Shown in pieces: positions 10,753 through 24,010 of a DNA stretch of 64,000 nt. Origin of the DNA: Cyathus striatus. Lineage: Eukaryota; Basidiomycota; Agaricomycetes; Agaricales; Nidulariaceae. The stretch covers positions 1,736,001 through 1,800,000 of the forward strand of contig JAOVFP010000022.1 of assembly GCA_025738555.1 (NCBI GenBank). Reading direction: 5' to 3'. The notes under the pieces are model-generated. The model was given only the letters and a program-made list of their open reading frames with translations, was not told the origin of the DNA and made no database searches. The translations under genes were made by a program, and so were the position numbers. Position 1 is the stretch's first letter; the number at the start of each line of letters is the position of its first letter.

Positions 10753-13379
10753 TCATACTAACTCAACCCTGCGACTCCACAATCTCACTCTCCACAAGTG
10801 TATCATCCGTAGCCTCAACCGCATGCCCCCTCCCCGTTCATGTCCATTGAGTCCATTCACCACTGTCCCTGGCTTACCCACTTCCCCCTCCTCCCCCTCC
10901 CTCACTTCCTCAACACCCTTCGCAAACGAAGCCCACCCATCCCCAACAAGCATCGAATCCATCCTCAAATACCGCCCCTCAACACCCCCCTTCCACTTCT
11001 TCCTCTCCACGGACGTATCCTGCGACCCACCAACGAATACACTCACACTACCCGCTAGCGATCTCAACTTCTCAAACCCAGGATACGCACGGAGACTCTC
11101 GAATGCCGTGTCTCCAATCGATTCGTAAAGTGTACATAGACCAGCAAGCAATTCGTCAATATGCCGCGTGAAGTTGTATTTGTCGTGTTGGCACAGGAGG
11201 GGGATGTATAAGGACATTTCGTCGCATAGCTGGAAGGCGTAGTCTAGCATTGTCGATTGCATCGAGGAAGCGGAAGTAAGTGAGTGGGGATGCTTGAGCA
11301 GTCGCACGAGAACCTTCCACACAAGCTGCAAAAGCTTCCATTTCTCCCTCAATCGTTCATGTACAGGCTTCATCCGCTCTCCACTAGAATCAATAACAAC
11401 CCGCTGCCCCGTTATCCCCGCACCCACATCAAGCTCCCCCTTCGTACCCCTCACATCCGCAAGAATCATAATCATAATCTGCAGCATCGTCTCATCCGGC
11501 ACACTGAACTCAAAGAACTCAAACATCTTCAACACGTATCCCCCCTCCGAAAGATTATTAATATCCGTGTCTCCCTCCACATTCCTCAAAGGACGGTCAA
11601 AGAACCCCTTCACATCGTCCCCCGCATTTCGTATGCGGACGAACATCTCGAGGTAGTGGTTCCGCACGTCCGGGTGCAGAATCGAGTCACTGTTCAGATG
11701 TCGTATGGCAAGAAGGGACAGGATGTCCTTATGCAGCGGATCGGATTCCGCGTGAGGGTGGGAGGTATGCGGGCCTTTATTCCGCCTGTGGAAATGGAGC
11801 AACCAGTCAAGGCTATCCATCTCCCCGCTCGTTGACGATTCAACTTTCTCATCCCCAGGCGTGCGGGACAGAACACGGAGAGCATCAACAGCAACGCTCA
11901 CGTCTAAATCCAACAAACACGGATGGATAGCATATGTCGCGTCGACACCCAATGGTAACTTCCGACTAACCCACTGCAGCCCGCGAATCGTATCATACGC
12001 ACTGAGATGCTGCCCATCCTTAGATTCAGAATCGGGATCAGATTCGTCCCGCGTATATCGCCAGTAGAGGTCAAACCCCTCCCACGAGGGGATCTTCCAC
12101 ATTTTGTCCTCGTACCGCCACCAGGAGAGGTACCATTTCTTCATGTTCGTCATTGTGTCTTGAATATCGGTGAGAATGGTGAGCTGGCGGCGGAGCCGAG
12201 GGCGTGGGTTTTCAGGGTCAGAGGAGGAGGAGGAGGAAGAGGAAGAGGATGTGGTAGAGCTGGAGGAGCTGGATGGAGGGGATGGGGGAACCCATTGTTT
12301 TAGTAGACGCTCGAGGATGCGCACGCCTAAAGGGATTATGCGTGCGCTGAGGAGCCATGTGAGAGTTGATATGAGACGGAAGAACGCCCATGATTGTAGG
12401 GACTTGTAAGGACACTGCGGAACGCGTAGCTTCTTATTCAGTGGAATTAGGAACTGTAGTGTAGGCATGATAGTCGTCAACGCAATAAACACCAACGTTA
12501 ACGCGAGAAAGGCTCCAGCTACGCCTGCTACCTCTGTTGACATTCCAGAGGAGGATTAGGAGGCCCACGAAGAAGAGTACGAGGGCAGTTTGTAAAAGTA
12601 ACGGAAGGGCGTAAAGGATTTTTTGGACATGCCAGCTTTTTAGGCCCTCATGCAGCATTTGTCGCAATGCTAGAGCTTCCTTTGGTGCGAGATTCGATCC
12701 GCGCTCGTATTCGCGCAGCCATTGTATAACGAGGATGCCTATCATGGCTGTCGTTACGCTCAGAACGAGACTGAGGAACCAGACGATATTGACGCGAACT
12801 CGCCACTCTGCGGGATGGAACGCTGGAGGCGTGAAAGGCGCTTGTAATGTTGTGTTTGTTCCAGCAGATAGTTGAGCGGAGAGGTGCAGGAGGGCGAGGT
12901 AGGATAGATCTTGGGAGTTTGGTTGGAGCCATTGGTAGGATTCAACGGAGAAGGCGATGACTACTGCCGAGAAGAGACCAGACTGTAGGTGGTGAGTGTA
13001 AGGTTGAGGGGCATTAGAATGCGACGCACCAAGATGAGAAGATTCGTGATTTCTTCGGTCCATCCTCGACATAACGCCCTATCGTACCGTTTTACCAGCT
13101 CATGGCAATCCTTCCAAGGGTCCTTCTTCCACTCCAGAGGAAACTTGAGCTTTTCACCCGATCTCCACGTACTCTGCGCCTCCTAACCTACGAGCGTCAA
13201 TACACGTATGAAGATGAAATCGAGTCACACACGTTTTCTGATTCACTATTTTCACGTTTGGGCGTTTTCACATTGATATCCGGAGAAAGTGGCCCAAATG
13301 CACCTGAGAACGATAGAGGATTGCCTAGTGAAGCTTCTCTGCTCCGTGTGCCGACTGAGGGGGGGGGAGAAGAAGTCAT
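10753..13379 (-). pseudogene. DUF6535-domain membrane protein, one frameshift
   Basis: DUF6535 proteins are Agaricomycete membrane proteins of unknown function. The model starts at 13379 (M-T-S-S-P-P-P). Exon 1 is 13379-13233; a 50-bp GT-AG intron follows (13232-13183). Exon 2 is 13182-13030 with the family signature D-P-W-K-D-C-H-E-L-V and A-L-C-R-G-W-T-E-E-I. A 47-bp intron (13029-12983) leads into exon 3 with S-G-L-F-S-A-V-V-I-A-F-S-V-E-S-Y, W-F-L-S-L-V-L-S, I-Q-W-L-R-E-Y and L-L-I-L-L-W-N-V, three to four hydrophobic segments. At about 12540 the frame must shift to continue into a 596-residue ORF ending at 10753. The two pieces join in sequence (L-L-W-N-V-N then T-E-V-A-G-V-A-G with another hydrophobic helix), so a 1- or 2-base indel is likely, real or an assembly error. 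The C-terminal half contains a serine tract and no known catalytic motif. A truncated second copy lies at 22950-24010. Confidence 0.8.
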
Positions 13380-14079
13380 ATCGATTGGACGCCTAACCTA
13401 GAAGCTCTAAGCTGTTTTGTACTTCCTCCTTAGTATTCTTGTCTAGCGGGGGGAATGGTGGTGTGGGATAAAGTGACCCAAACGCTGGAAAAGCTATTTA
13501 AGTTTTGGCGTCGTGGCAAGGCGTCTGCTTCAAAGTTCATGAATCTCCGGGGATTGGCAAGTCGCGTCGTAAGAGATCAGATGGGAGCATTGTGACCAAC
13601 GGCGCCCATAACATATTTGGCGTCAATCTAAGAAGATAGATCTGTCGAGTTGTCCGAGATATCATATGTAATGGAAATTGCTGCAGTTAACAACGATGAA
13701 GAAAGGTTGAGCGTTGAAAGAGCTTCTTGCAACCGGCCTGCAGTTGCGCCTACGGACACATTCCTGGTGTTTATCAAGGGTGTGTGAACCAAACAATTGT
13801 CGGAACGGTTTTCCGAATCCCCGCTGACGATGAACAACGCTTGAACAACCCCTGAATAACCTAACATTTCTATCTTCGAAAACTTCTCTGCTGTGCTGTA
13901 TATAGCGGCATCATGCCAAACCTCGTCATTTATCTTCGGTCAAAACTGAACTAAAACTACATATTGTACATGTAAAGCCTTTCGAAATTCGACATACATA
14001 CATGATGAAAGCTGAAGCTGAAGCGCCGATGGTACGTTCATCTTATATTGACACTGTAAGCCTTCCTGAACCAACGAGA
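13380..14079. other. Intergenic region
   Basis: It lies between the DUF6535 start and the P450 relic. It should hold the divergent promoters, but I see no clear element. The minus-strand ORF at 13867-13628 has no motif I recognise. Confidence 0.4.
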
Positions 14080-15560
14080 CGCATAGGTGATATTTGGAAG
14101 CGAGTTATTCTTTCTCCCACTCTCTTTTACTAGGCACTGGCGTCCCCCAACCACCCAGCCCTGCCTCGACTCACAAATACTAGTCAAGCAAACCCCACAG
14201 ATTCCACCGCTCCATCTCCCGCCCCTTCTTCATCCACGCACGAGAAACGCCATGCTATGCGAGCAGTCTTCGATGGATGTGATACAGCTGATTAACGAGA
14301 GGATGTAGACTGGGATGGTGGTTGATTTTCACATTCGTCCTTTCACCTATTCCTTTCTATCCTTCTCTTTCGAGCTACGCGTACATTTCTGGCTATTAAT
14401 ATTTATACCACCCTTCGTCTTTCCTCTTTACTCATACCTTCCCCGCATCGCTATCCGTACTCTTTCCCTTCCACAATCACTACAATCGGCACTTGTACCA
14501 TCTCAAACAGGATCTAATGCAACGCTACACCTTCGAAACAGGCTCCTCGTTCCTCTTCGGCGGTACAATCAACACTCTCTCCCAACCCTCTCCGCTTCTT
14601 CAGTGACCTCCTCCTTCCTCCCACTCCCACTCCCTCTCCCTCCATCTTTTCTTCCCATCACTACCGAACAATCCTCTGCCATAGCATTCCACAACGCACA
14701 AGAAGTGACAGTCACGCGCGAGGGTGGATATGGTCTCTCTTTGAGGTGTTCGAGGACAAGGCGAAGGTGAATATGCGCGTCATGAAGGCTTATTTGGATT
14801 TTGTGTCGGATAGGGCGGTAGAATAAGAGGGTGAAGGATTCTGAGAGGGAGCGGTTGAGAGGAAAGGTGGAAGAGGATATGCTGTTGTACTGTTACTTCG
14901 GGTATGGTTTTCTATTCTTTTTCTTCGTGGATATATGCTGATTATGGGTTGGTTGGATCCGGTATTGGTCAAGGATAAAGTGTTGAATGTACTTATTGCA
15001 GTTCGCAATACGGTGCGTTACTCGCTCCCAATTTTCCACTCGATACTTCTACGCAGTATATATAGCATAAGTACTCATGTCCTGCATATACTCCCTTACT
15101 CGACACCCTGAGGTCTCCAGACAGCTGCGTGAAGAGGTTCTCTCCAATGCTGGTACGAAGAAATGCCCTACGTACAAAGAGATAAGAGAGATGGCTGTTA
15201 TTAACGGCACGTTCCCTTTGCCCTTTCTTTCACCACTCTTTCTAATGGTTTTTATTCTATAGAAATACTGAGACTGTTGCCATCTGTGTTAGCATATCCC
15301 TTCAACTGTCGATTTGCTGGCACTTCTGAGGTTATTGTAGACCGTTTAATGTTCGTGAGGCGCGTGCTCAAACTTTAATGAGAAGCTTTATACATTCCTG
15401 CTGGAGCTTGGCACGATCCTCGTCAATGATCATGCTAGACGTACTAGTTATGGCTTACCGGAATCGTCTGCTAGGGTACCATCCAGCGCTATGTTGATGC
15501 ACACTTGGAAGAATCTCTGGGGGGCCGATGGTAGATCCTTTCACTCAATGGGTGGGAACG
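14080..15560 (+). pseudogene. Cytochrome P450 relic 1 (CYP63-like), truncated at both ends
   Basis: P450s are haem monooxygenases, usually ER-anchored. The relic begins with G-D-I-W-K (about 14081) and continues after a presumed intron, whose donor here is GCGAGT, with F-H-R-S-I-S-R-P-F-F. Then come V-I-Q-L-I-N-E-R-M, L-M-Q-R-Y-T-F-E-T-G-S-S-F-L-F-G (about 14515) and, after frameshifts, F-E-D-K-A-K-V-N-M-R-V (about 14745-14785) and I-Y-S-L-T-R-H-P-E-V (about 15083). Stops follow I-N-E-R-M and A-V-E. The order matches the better preserved copy at 19596-22233. The N-terminal membrane exons and the haem-cysteine exon are missing, so it cannot encode an active enzyme. Confidence 0.75.
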
Positions 15561-15952
15561 GGGAGGACATCGTTAACTGAAATTATGTTTATAGAGACTG
15601 AGATTATCAAGTCATAGAGTTGAGTCGGTATGGGTTACTTTTCGATGGAGACACGGATGGGTAGATTTCGAGAAGGGTGATGCGTAGAGAGTCATGTCAG
15701 ACTCGCTTGACGAACTCCCGGGATGCTTACGAGTTCAATATTTTTATCTTCTACGTATACTTTGGTACAATGCCTTCAACTATATATATGTGTGTAAAGG
15801 CTGAATAATAGGTCGAAATTTTTAATTTCTATAAATGTTTAGGTTCAGAGAACATATAAACGATGTAAACTTACTTTCTTCCACGACCGTACATCCCCTT
15901 AATAGAAAATAGAATTGAAACCAGGAATGATGTTCATCTTCTAGTAACTACA
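15561..15952. other. 3' flank of NACHT copy B
   Basis: No coding sequence is seen. Read on the minus strand, this flank matches the 3' flanks of NACHT copies A and C up to CACCCTTCTCGAAATC at about 15670, which marks the outer limit of the duplicated segment. Confidence 0.6.
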
Positions 15953-18740
15953 CTATGAACTGCCAATTGCACGAGTAAGCTGTAATGAACACGTTTCGCA
16001 AGTTGGGCCGCAGTTGAAGTAAGAGTAACCAGTAAGTCCTTCCAGAGTTGAACTTCGAGCTTTCTCAAATGCCTTCTGCCATGAATCCATGATGTCATGA
16101 GGGCATTTTACTACCTATGAAACAGCCAGGGTTAGTTGTACCGTATACATATCAGAATTGAGTGACTGAGTACCTTAAACCAAGAGAACAAACAATGGTG
16201 AGAGAGATGAGTAAGTTGTTGGATGAACATATCATTATCGTGGAATTCCTGAGCTTCGGATTTCAGACTCTTGAGTAAGTCTGGATGTGCGGTACTGAAT
16301 ACTTTGTTTGTGTGAACCATCCGTTCTAATCTGCTCGTCCATGCATCCAGAAATTGAGTGAGATGTTTGGTATTACATAACCTTCGACAAGTAGTGAGCA
16401 TATGGCAATATGTACCGACATATTCATCTTGTGTGCAATAGAAGGGGCCAGAATATTCACTGTGAAATAGGAATATTTCTACATGTCTGGAAACTCCGGT
16501 GATGTGACTAATGGCAAGTAGTACCATTTCTGCGGCTCGGTCTGCATCAGGACTTGTAATGTATCCAGCATCTTGCACAAGTCGGTGCACATAGATGAAT
16601 GGTATCTTGTCATCTCCCCAAATATTAAAACAGGCCATTACAATCACTTGTTTCACCAATGCATCATTCTTGAATGACTGGAAGTATTGTAACCAAATGG
16701 GAAAAGCAAATGATGTCGTGAAATAGTCAATTTGCGCTGGTATACCATTGCGCTATGACAGTGAATGTGTTAAAAACAGTAAGCTAGCTGAAATGTGTCA
16801 ACATACATGTATCATCCAACTTGCTGCTAATGTAGTGTAATACATTTCTTCGTCTGGGAGTGTTTCATACTTTAGAAGATTTCTGCCAGCCCATGGTACC
16901 TTTAAGAATATTGCTGGATTATTATGCAGGCCAAGCATTTCAACAGCTGCTTTCAAACTTGGAGCATATAAATGTTGTTTAGACCCAGAAAAAAATCTGC
17001 GTAAAGCAGGATCGAAGGCAAGTAGATCAGGTGGAGGAGAGCTTCTTCCATAGTGTATATACCAGTGAAAGCAGGCGTAAAGCCAACCAACTATAAGAAT
17101 TAGATACATTGAATTTTAGATATTTTTGACATACCATGATCTTCATCCGTTTGATAGTTTGAGAGACCCATAAGTACCAGACAGGATTGTGCAATGTCAG
17201 AGTGAATTGTCCGGACATTGATGTAGAACATATCAGACCGCATTTTTGTGGTTAAAAAGTCTTGAAACGATTTGTGATAAAATGTTATTTCTAGATGCCG
17301 TCTAGTAGAATTCGATCCAATATTGAGTGAGACGAGAGAATGCAATTGATTTAGCGCAAGATATGATTCTCCATGTGGGAGATCCAATAAATGGTCAATG
17401 ACAAGTAGCAGCCTATTTTGATTACGGAGTACTTCCCTCGTAATATCTGAGGAGAAGCTTAGGATATGCTTGCTCATAAGTTTTCCATGAGCTTTATTCT
17501 CGCGACCTAGTTGTTTCATTGCAATAATATACCCTAGCACTTTAACAGTTCTCATCGGATGGGGGACCCTCAACATTATCTCTCGATAAAGTAGGTCAAG
17601 ATCTGCAAGGGGGGAAGTATTATCACGACTATCCCGAATTCCAAGCACAATTTCAAGCTGTGAAGCAGGATTGTGATCTGGACTTGATACAAACTTGAGA
17701 ACCATCGCAGAGTATATAAATTGACAAGATGATCGTTGAACAAGTTTCTTGATGGCATCTGGAGGCGGCCAAGGTCGTGGAACGGATTTGAGACACCTTC
17801 TAAACCTAGGATCATTGAGGATTCGAGTAAATCCACTTTCCAAAACTGTCCGAATATCCTGGGATACACCCGGAATGCGATCCAAGGAGACAACTTGTGT
17901 GGCGAAAATAATTTCTTTGGTATCGAACACCTCCCGTATATGGAGTTCGGGTCGACTCGTAATGAAGATGCCAAGAGGAAATCCCTCGTATCGCACAGCC
18001 TTGGCTAGTAACTTCAAAATAGCAACCTGCATATTTTCATCTTCGCACTCGTCCAATCCGTCAATAACAATCGCCTTAATAAGGAGTCGATCTATCGGTA
18101 TGGTGCAGCATGGGTCGAAGATGAGTCTTCGAAATTGCTCTTCCAGAGACATATGAACAATCTGCGGATTACGCTCCACTTCTGCCAGTATATGCTGTCC
18201 CAGATCCTTGTTCACCATCGAAAGCTGATATGCTATGGTGGTAAACAGCTTTTCAGCATTGTTTCTATCAGATGTTCCTCTTCGGAAGAAGAAGCTAGCT
18301 CCCAAATTTCCTTCTGAAGATGCGTCGTGGCAAACGGACCGCGCAATGCAGGATTTTCCAGATCCTGGCGGTCCATGAAGGAACATGATGCCAGTTTCCT
18401 TGTCGGTAATTTTAAGCCACTCGTTAATATCGCCGAGGAGCTGAGTGCGCGTGTCCGGATGGCATTTGGGGGCGTCGTACTGGTCCTTCGAATCATGAGA
18501 TGCACCTCGGGCCATAAACTGAGAAAGCCATTGCAATCCTGATGGAAATGATAAGCGTGGCTGGTTGCTAGGTGTATACTTGCCACCACACACCTGATAC
18601 TCCGTTTTGAATTGCTTCACAAATCGCAGGTAATTAGTAAGTATTGAGGGGCATGTTTAAAGCTACCTCGCACCAGTGAACTCATTGAAATTTGCCTGAT
18701 TTATCGAAAAGTTCGATGCGCTGTTGAAATAATTTGACAT
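15953..18740 (-). CDS. NACHT (STAND-type) NTPase, copy B, intact
   Basis: This is the only undamaged member of the three. A short first exon probably starts at 18740 (M-S-N-Y-F-N-S-A-S-N-F-S); its splice to the main exon is not settled because donor and acceptor phases do not match obviously. The main exon (18618 to about 17152) carries Walker A GPPGSGKS (residues 83-90 counted from 18620), Walker B A-I-V-I-D-G-L-D-E-C-E-D (about 183-194) and the sensor-like T-S-R-P-E (221-225), so it should bind and hydrolyse NTP. Later exons, separated by introns of about 45-55 bp, encode a helical C-terminal region without visible WD40 or ankyrin repeats. The last exon ends ...R-A-I-G-S-S with TAG at 15955-15953. 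Family members act as NLR-like switches in heterokaryon incompatibility or defence, which is inference here. Purifying selection on this copy is suggested by the absence of stops. Confidence 0.85.
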
Positions 18741-19595
18741 GATGACAGTGTGGGGATGTTCTTTCGTGTATACGGCGGACGTCTATGTAACGTATATATA
18801 TATGATATGGGTCCGGTGCCAATTACGAGGTGATCACAACATGCAGGGTAGGTTCTGGCAACAACGCACAGCTTATGTTTCATGTTTCCACGGTGATATT
18901 CTCGTTGACAAGTGCCCGCTTAAATGTGTTGGATGTAAATTTCGAAGTGAAATAGGGTAGGAATACACAGGCCCTAACTTTAAACTTCGGGTGGGCGGGA
19001 CGAGCGGACGAGGGTTGAAATATTGAACAGGTGTGATGGAAGCCTTGTGCGCCGTGGCTAAATATCCAGAAAGCGAGTTGTTTTGTTTTAAAGTTTCGGT
19101 TATTAGAGTATTATAAATATAGCTGATTGCAACTTATGAGATTTTTCAAGAAAAACGTAGAAAAACGTCGTGAACTTGGCTGGAACTTGAAAGTGCACTG
19201 TTAGGCAACTGTTAGGCCCAAGTTGAACAGAGGCATTTGCGCTCTGTTTGCGCTGGTATTTATCTATCAACGGCAGGTGAACCAAACAAGGCTGTCTGAC
19301 GGGTTCTGTCACGGCGACGCCCAAGCTGTTAGAACCTCATATCTATCCACAACTCTCTCTTAATGCACTTTATAGTTATCTCGACTTTTCTTCAAAAATC
19401 CTCTCAAACGGCTACTGCGGACGGATAAATTCCCGGGTCAAAGCTGAAATAGCTTATTATCAATTTATTATGGCAATATTGTGGTCTGGGACTTGACTCC
19501 CACGTAAATGTTTAAACGCCCAGGTTCGTTCTCATGCACCCCGCATATAAGAATGATCTGTACTTACTTTCTTTCAGAACTCCTCTTAACATACA
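18741..19595. other. Intergenic region between NACHT B and P450 relic 2
   Basis: It lies between divergent genes and should contain both promoters. A TATATATA-like tract at about 18793-18803 is a candidate core promoter of NACHT B. I see no other structure. Confidence 0.4.
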
Positions 19596-22233
19596 ATGGC
19601 GCTGACACCAGGTGTAATATTCCTCTTCCAACAATTTCCCATCCTCGCTCTTATCTTCTTGGCAACATACTTCCTTGCAGGATCTCCCCTAGTAACGCCA
19701 TGGATACCCTGGTTTCTCCCCGCATGGCCCCTCGCCCTCCTAGCCACACTGCTCTCTTTCCCAGTTCGCGTGTTCATCTATGTCCAACTAAAGGAATATA
19801 GACATAAAAGAGAGGCAAAACGTATGGGTGCGCGTATGGCTCCTCGTCTACTGGGCGCAGAGATGGGGAACATGGGCCAGATGAGGTTGCTGATGAAATG
19901 TTGGCGGGAGGGGTACCCTGGTTCGTTTTTGCATTCCTTTCTCGAGTGATGGATGCTGATTGTACGTATAGGAGACGGAATATGGGAAATAATGAACCAA
20001 TATGGATATGTTGTCGACACATATATTCTTTAGTTGATAATATTATTACTATTGAGCCGGAACATGTCAAGATTATTCTTTCTACGGACGCCAAGAATTA
20101 TGTCAATAGTAAGTGTCTGTGTGCTGTTTCTGCTATAGTTCTTTCTGAATGAAGTTTGGCAGGTGAACGATTCCGATTTGCATTCCATGATGTGTTGGGG
20201 GATGGAATCTTCAATGCTGATGGTACGTCCTTACTCACACTATACGCGATTTGCGAGCTGACAAGATGTGTAGGTGACATTGGGAAATGAGCCTTCATTT
20301 CTGCCCCGCTAGCGTTCTCCTTCAATCACCAACACTCTTTCCAAATGTCCATCGCTAACCAATCCCACAGATTCCATCGTTCCATCTCCTTCCCCTTCTT
20401 CACCCACGCACGAATCAGCAACTTCTTGCTCTTTGAGCAGTCCGCGACAGATGTGATACGGCTGATTAACGAGAGGATGGAGACTGGGATGGCGGTTGAT
20501 TTTCAGGTTCGTCGTTTCGTACCTTTCGCTTTCTAGCTATGTGTACATTCTTCCTCCTTCCCTGCATATCTTCTTCCTTCATTGATGACAATATCCTTTC
20601 CCTCCCCTCCCCGCTACTCGTTCCTTTCCCTCCCTTCCCGCTATGTCATTACCATACCAATATACGTTTCTTACAGGACCTAATGCAACGCTGCACCCTC
20701 GAAACGGGCACCGCATTCCTCTTCGGCAGCACAATCCACACACTCTCCGCTCCTTCAGTCACCTCATCCTCCCTCCCGCTCCCATACCCCCTCCCCCCAT
20801 CCGACTTCCCCAGCACCCCAGAACAATCCTTCATCTCAGCATTCCACAATGCACAAGAAGTAACAGCCACGCGCGAGCGGCGCGGATAGCTGTGGCCTAT
20901 CTTCGAGATATTAGAAGGTAAAGGTGCATATGCGTGCCGTGAATGCATATTTAGATATGGTGCTTGAGCGGGCAGTGGAGAGGAAGAGGGTGAAGGATGC
21001 TGAGAGGAAGCGGTTGGGTGGGAAGGTGGAGGAAGAGGAGACACCGTTGGATCATTTGCTTACCGTTACTTCTGGTATGGGTTTTTTTTCTTCGTGAGGA
21101 TGCGAGGGAGCTGATTGGAGGTTAGACCCGGTACTGGTGAAGGATGAAGTGCTGAAAGTGCTTATTGCTGCTTGCGATACGGTGCGTCATTCAGTTCTTG
21201 TTCTGCACCCGATACCCATACATAGGGTAGATGGCATCAACACTCACATTCTGCATATACTTCCTCATTCAACATCCTGAGGCTGCCAAAAAGCTGCGCG
21301 AGGAGGTTCTCTCCAAAGTTTGTACGGAGAAAAGTCCTACATACGAAGAGATGAAGGAGATGAAGGATTTGAAGGCTGTTATTAACGGTACGCCTTTCCC
21401 TTTAACGACACTTTATCCAAATGCTTATGGCTTTTGTTTACAGAAACGTTGAGGCTGTTGCCGTCTGTGTTCGTACTTCCCTTGCGTCGTTCCGCTAGCA
21501 CCCCTGATATTATTACAGACCGTTTAATGTTCGTCAAGCGCGTGCGTCCACTACATGGCCTTCCTCCGACCCCAATGAGAAACCGATAGACATCCCCGCT
21601 GGAGCTTCGTGCGCCCTCCGTTTATCATACTACATTCCCTTGTGATTTACATCATCTCCTTAGGGTGCCGTACAGCGTCATGATGATGCACACTAGGAAG
21701 GACCTTTGGGGGCCCGATGGTTCGTTCTTTCAGTTCAGATCCCTAAGTATAGGTTAGGTTGACATATGGTGCTAGCGGAAGAATTCAACATGGAAAGACT
21801 CCTCGACGATAGACTCAAAAAGTACCTTCTCCCCAACCTGTTTATTTTCCTTCCATTCAACGGCGGGCCGAAGATATGTATAGGACAACAGGTTCTCTTT
21901 CCTCCCTTTCCTTCTTTTCTCCCTCTAACTGCCATTATCTTCAAGTTGGCATACAACCGGATATCCTACCTCCTAGTCTGCATCCTGCAATCCTTCTCGT
22001 CATTCACCCCATGTCCCAATGCATTTCCACTGGATGCAAGGCCGTTGAAGGAGTGGGCAGGGAAGGAGGGTAGGAAGGAGAAGGAGAAGTTTAAGCCGCT
22101 TTTTGCGTTGACTATGTGTAGTATGGTGAGTTAGTTGTGTTCTGGGTAAGGGGGTTGTTGCTAACGGTATGTGTAGGGTGGGATGTGGGTTAAGGCCCAG
22201 GCTGCTACGGATGGTGTGGATGGTGCGCAGTGA
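19596..22233 (+). pseudogene. Cytochrome P450 relic 2 (CYP63-like), nearly full length
   Basis: It starts at 19596 with hydrophobic N-terminal segments (likely ER anchor, residues 5-60), then G-D-G-I-W-E-I-M-N-Q-Y-G and G-E-R-F-R-F-A-F-H-D-V-L-G. Next are F-H-R-S-I-S-F-P-F-F, the I-helix-like L-I-A-A-C-D-T...A-S-T-L-T-F (about 21165-21250), the ExxR helix E-T-L-R (about 21445), P-F-N-V-R, and the haem loop P-F-N-G-G-P-K-I-C-I-G-Q-Q with its cysteine ligand (about 21855-21890). It ends G-G-M-W-V-K-A-Q, stop near 22233. Introns of about 50 bp separate the exons. Damage: the donor after G-D-I-G-K reads ATGAGC where GTGAGC is expected (about 20288), TAG at 20887-20889 before L-W-P-I-F-E, and a small deletion with frameshift near 20925. 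The I-helix has Cys-Asp-Thr where family members usually have Arg-Asp-Thr-Thr. Probably non-functional. CYP63-like is my recognition, not a search result. Confidence 0.8.
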
Positions 22234-22949
22234 GGAAATACGGGCGGATAGCAGAGTATGGGATAGAACATAGTGGCTATCTTTTTCATTGGAGGTACTG
22301 GTGAATTTTAGAGAGATATTAGTTAAAACTCACGCAGCTGCTAGTTGTACACGGCGGTATTGTACAGGGTATGTAGATTCTGGAATACAATTAATGTCTT
22401 TTACATGGAATATGCGAGGTTACACCTTTACATCCTTAAAGACCTCTTTGAATACATCGTATGTCCCTGGACCGTTTCTGGGTACGGAGTATACTGCAAA
22501 CTCTACTTTCCGAAACCAGCCTTTAAACTCTGGATCCAGAAGTATAGATTTCATTTTGTTCACTACGAGGACAGGATGACAGCAGTATGCACCACACCCC
22601 ATAGCACCTGCAAAGGGAACTATCAGTATCCAAGTGTACTGGCAAAAGATAGGGTGACATACCAAGAACAAGGTACTGTTGCCCATTATGTGCAGCCATT
22701 TGATACACCAGCCTTATCTTTCCCCTCAAGTCCTCCAAATCTGACGCATTTGCGAAAATTTCTCCATCTGGAGTGAGCTTAGGAAGGCGGGGCGCAGTAA
22801 CTGTTATGACTGACGCAACGCGCTGTTCATGTTTGGGGAGATTGACGCATCCATGGTTGAGGTCGTGTTTGAAGATGACTACTCCCGGGGAGAATACACC
22901 TGGCTACTGAGCCTGGTCCTAAGTTTGGCCGGGGGTAGTATGACTGTTT
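22234..22949. other. Intergenic region
   Basis: The overlapping short ORFs on both strands at 22289-22776 resemble no family I know. Nothing else is evident. Confidence 0.4.
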
Positions 22950-24010
22950 AAGTGTTGGATAGAGGGTGGATGAGTAGCATAGCGCTTCTTCCTAGTAGAA
23001 CTATCACTAAGGAGACACATAACATACTTGAACACGCACCTGAGTCGTAGACAAACTGACAATCCACCCTCCAGCAGGTGATTGACCCGCCAACAAACAC
23101 GCTCACACTCCCCGCTAGCACTCTCAACTTCTCAAACCCAGGATGCGCACGGAGAACCTCGAACACACTATCTCTGGCCGATTCGTAAGGGGTACATAGA
23201 CCAGCAACGAGTTTGTCGATATGCCGCGTGTTGTATTTGTCATGTTGGCGCAGGAGGAGTGTGTACAAGGACATTTCGTCGCATTACTGGAATGCACAGT
23301 CAAACTCAAATACCATAAAGGACATATCCCCTTCCGACAAATTGTTAATATCCGTGTCTCCTTCACGTGCCTCGAAGGACGGTTAAAGAACCCTTTCACA
23401 TCATCCCCCGCGTTCCGTATGCGGATAAACATCTCGAGGTAGTGGTTCCGTGCATCTCGGTGCAGGATCGAGTTGCTGTTCAGATGTCTTATAGCAAGGA
23501 GGGAGAGGATGTCCCTGTGTAGTGGATCAGATTCCACCTGAGGGAGGTGTGTGGGCCATTATTCCGCCTGTGGGAATGGAGCGGCCAGTCGAAGCTATCC
23601 GTCTCCCTGCTTGTCGAGGATTCGACTTTTTCGTCCTCAGGCATGCGGAACAGAACACGGAGAGCATGAACAGCAACGTTCACTACGTAACGTCCACACC
23701 TAAAGGCAACCCACTGCGACCCGCGAACCGAATTGCACGCACTTATATGCTGCCCGTCCTTGGACTCAGCCTCTGGACCAGATCCGTCCCGGGTATATCG
23801 CCAGTAGAGGAGGATCTTCCACATTTTATCCTCGTACCGCAACTGAGAGAGGTACTATTTCTTCGTATTCGCCACTGTATCTTGGATATCCACGAGGACG
23901 TATGGTGAGTTGGCAGCAGAGATCGGGGTGCGGGTTTTTAAGGTCAGAGGAGGAAGACGAGGAGGATGTGGTAGAGCTGGAGGAGCTGATGGAGGAGATT
24001 GGGGAACCCA
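22950..24010 (-). pseudogene. DUF6535 gene relic, C-terminal half
   Basis: The minus-strand pieces 23842-23489, 23537-23124 and 23274-22948 repeat blocks of the gene at 10753-13379 in the same order. Examples are W-R-Y-E-D-K-M-W-K-I versus M-R-Y-E-D-K-M-W-K-I, the segment H-L-N-S-D-S-I-L-H versus H-L-N-S-N-S-I-L-H, and the C-terminal G-F-E-K-L-R-x-L-A-G-S-V-S-V-F-V-G-G-S shared by both. Internal deletions and frameshifts separate them, and the DUF6535 membrane part is absent. It is a truncated duplicate sitting between two P450 relics. Confidence 0.8.

Noticed and set aside
11284..11835. 183-residue plus-strand ORF inside the DUF6535 gene
   Set aside because: It is antisense to a long minus-strand exon with clear homology to a second copy at 22950-24010. 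It is a shadow frame of a GC-rich exon.
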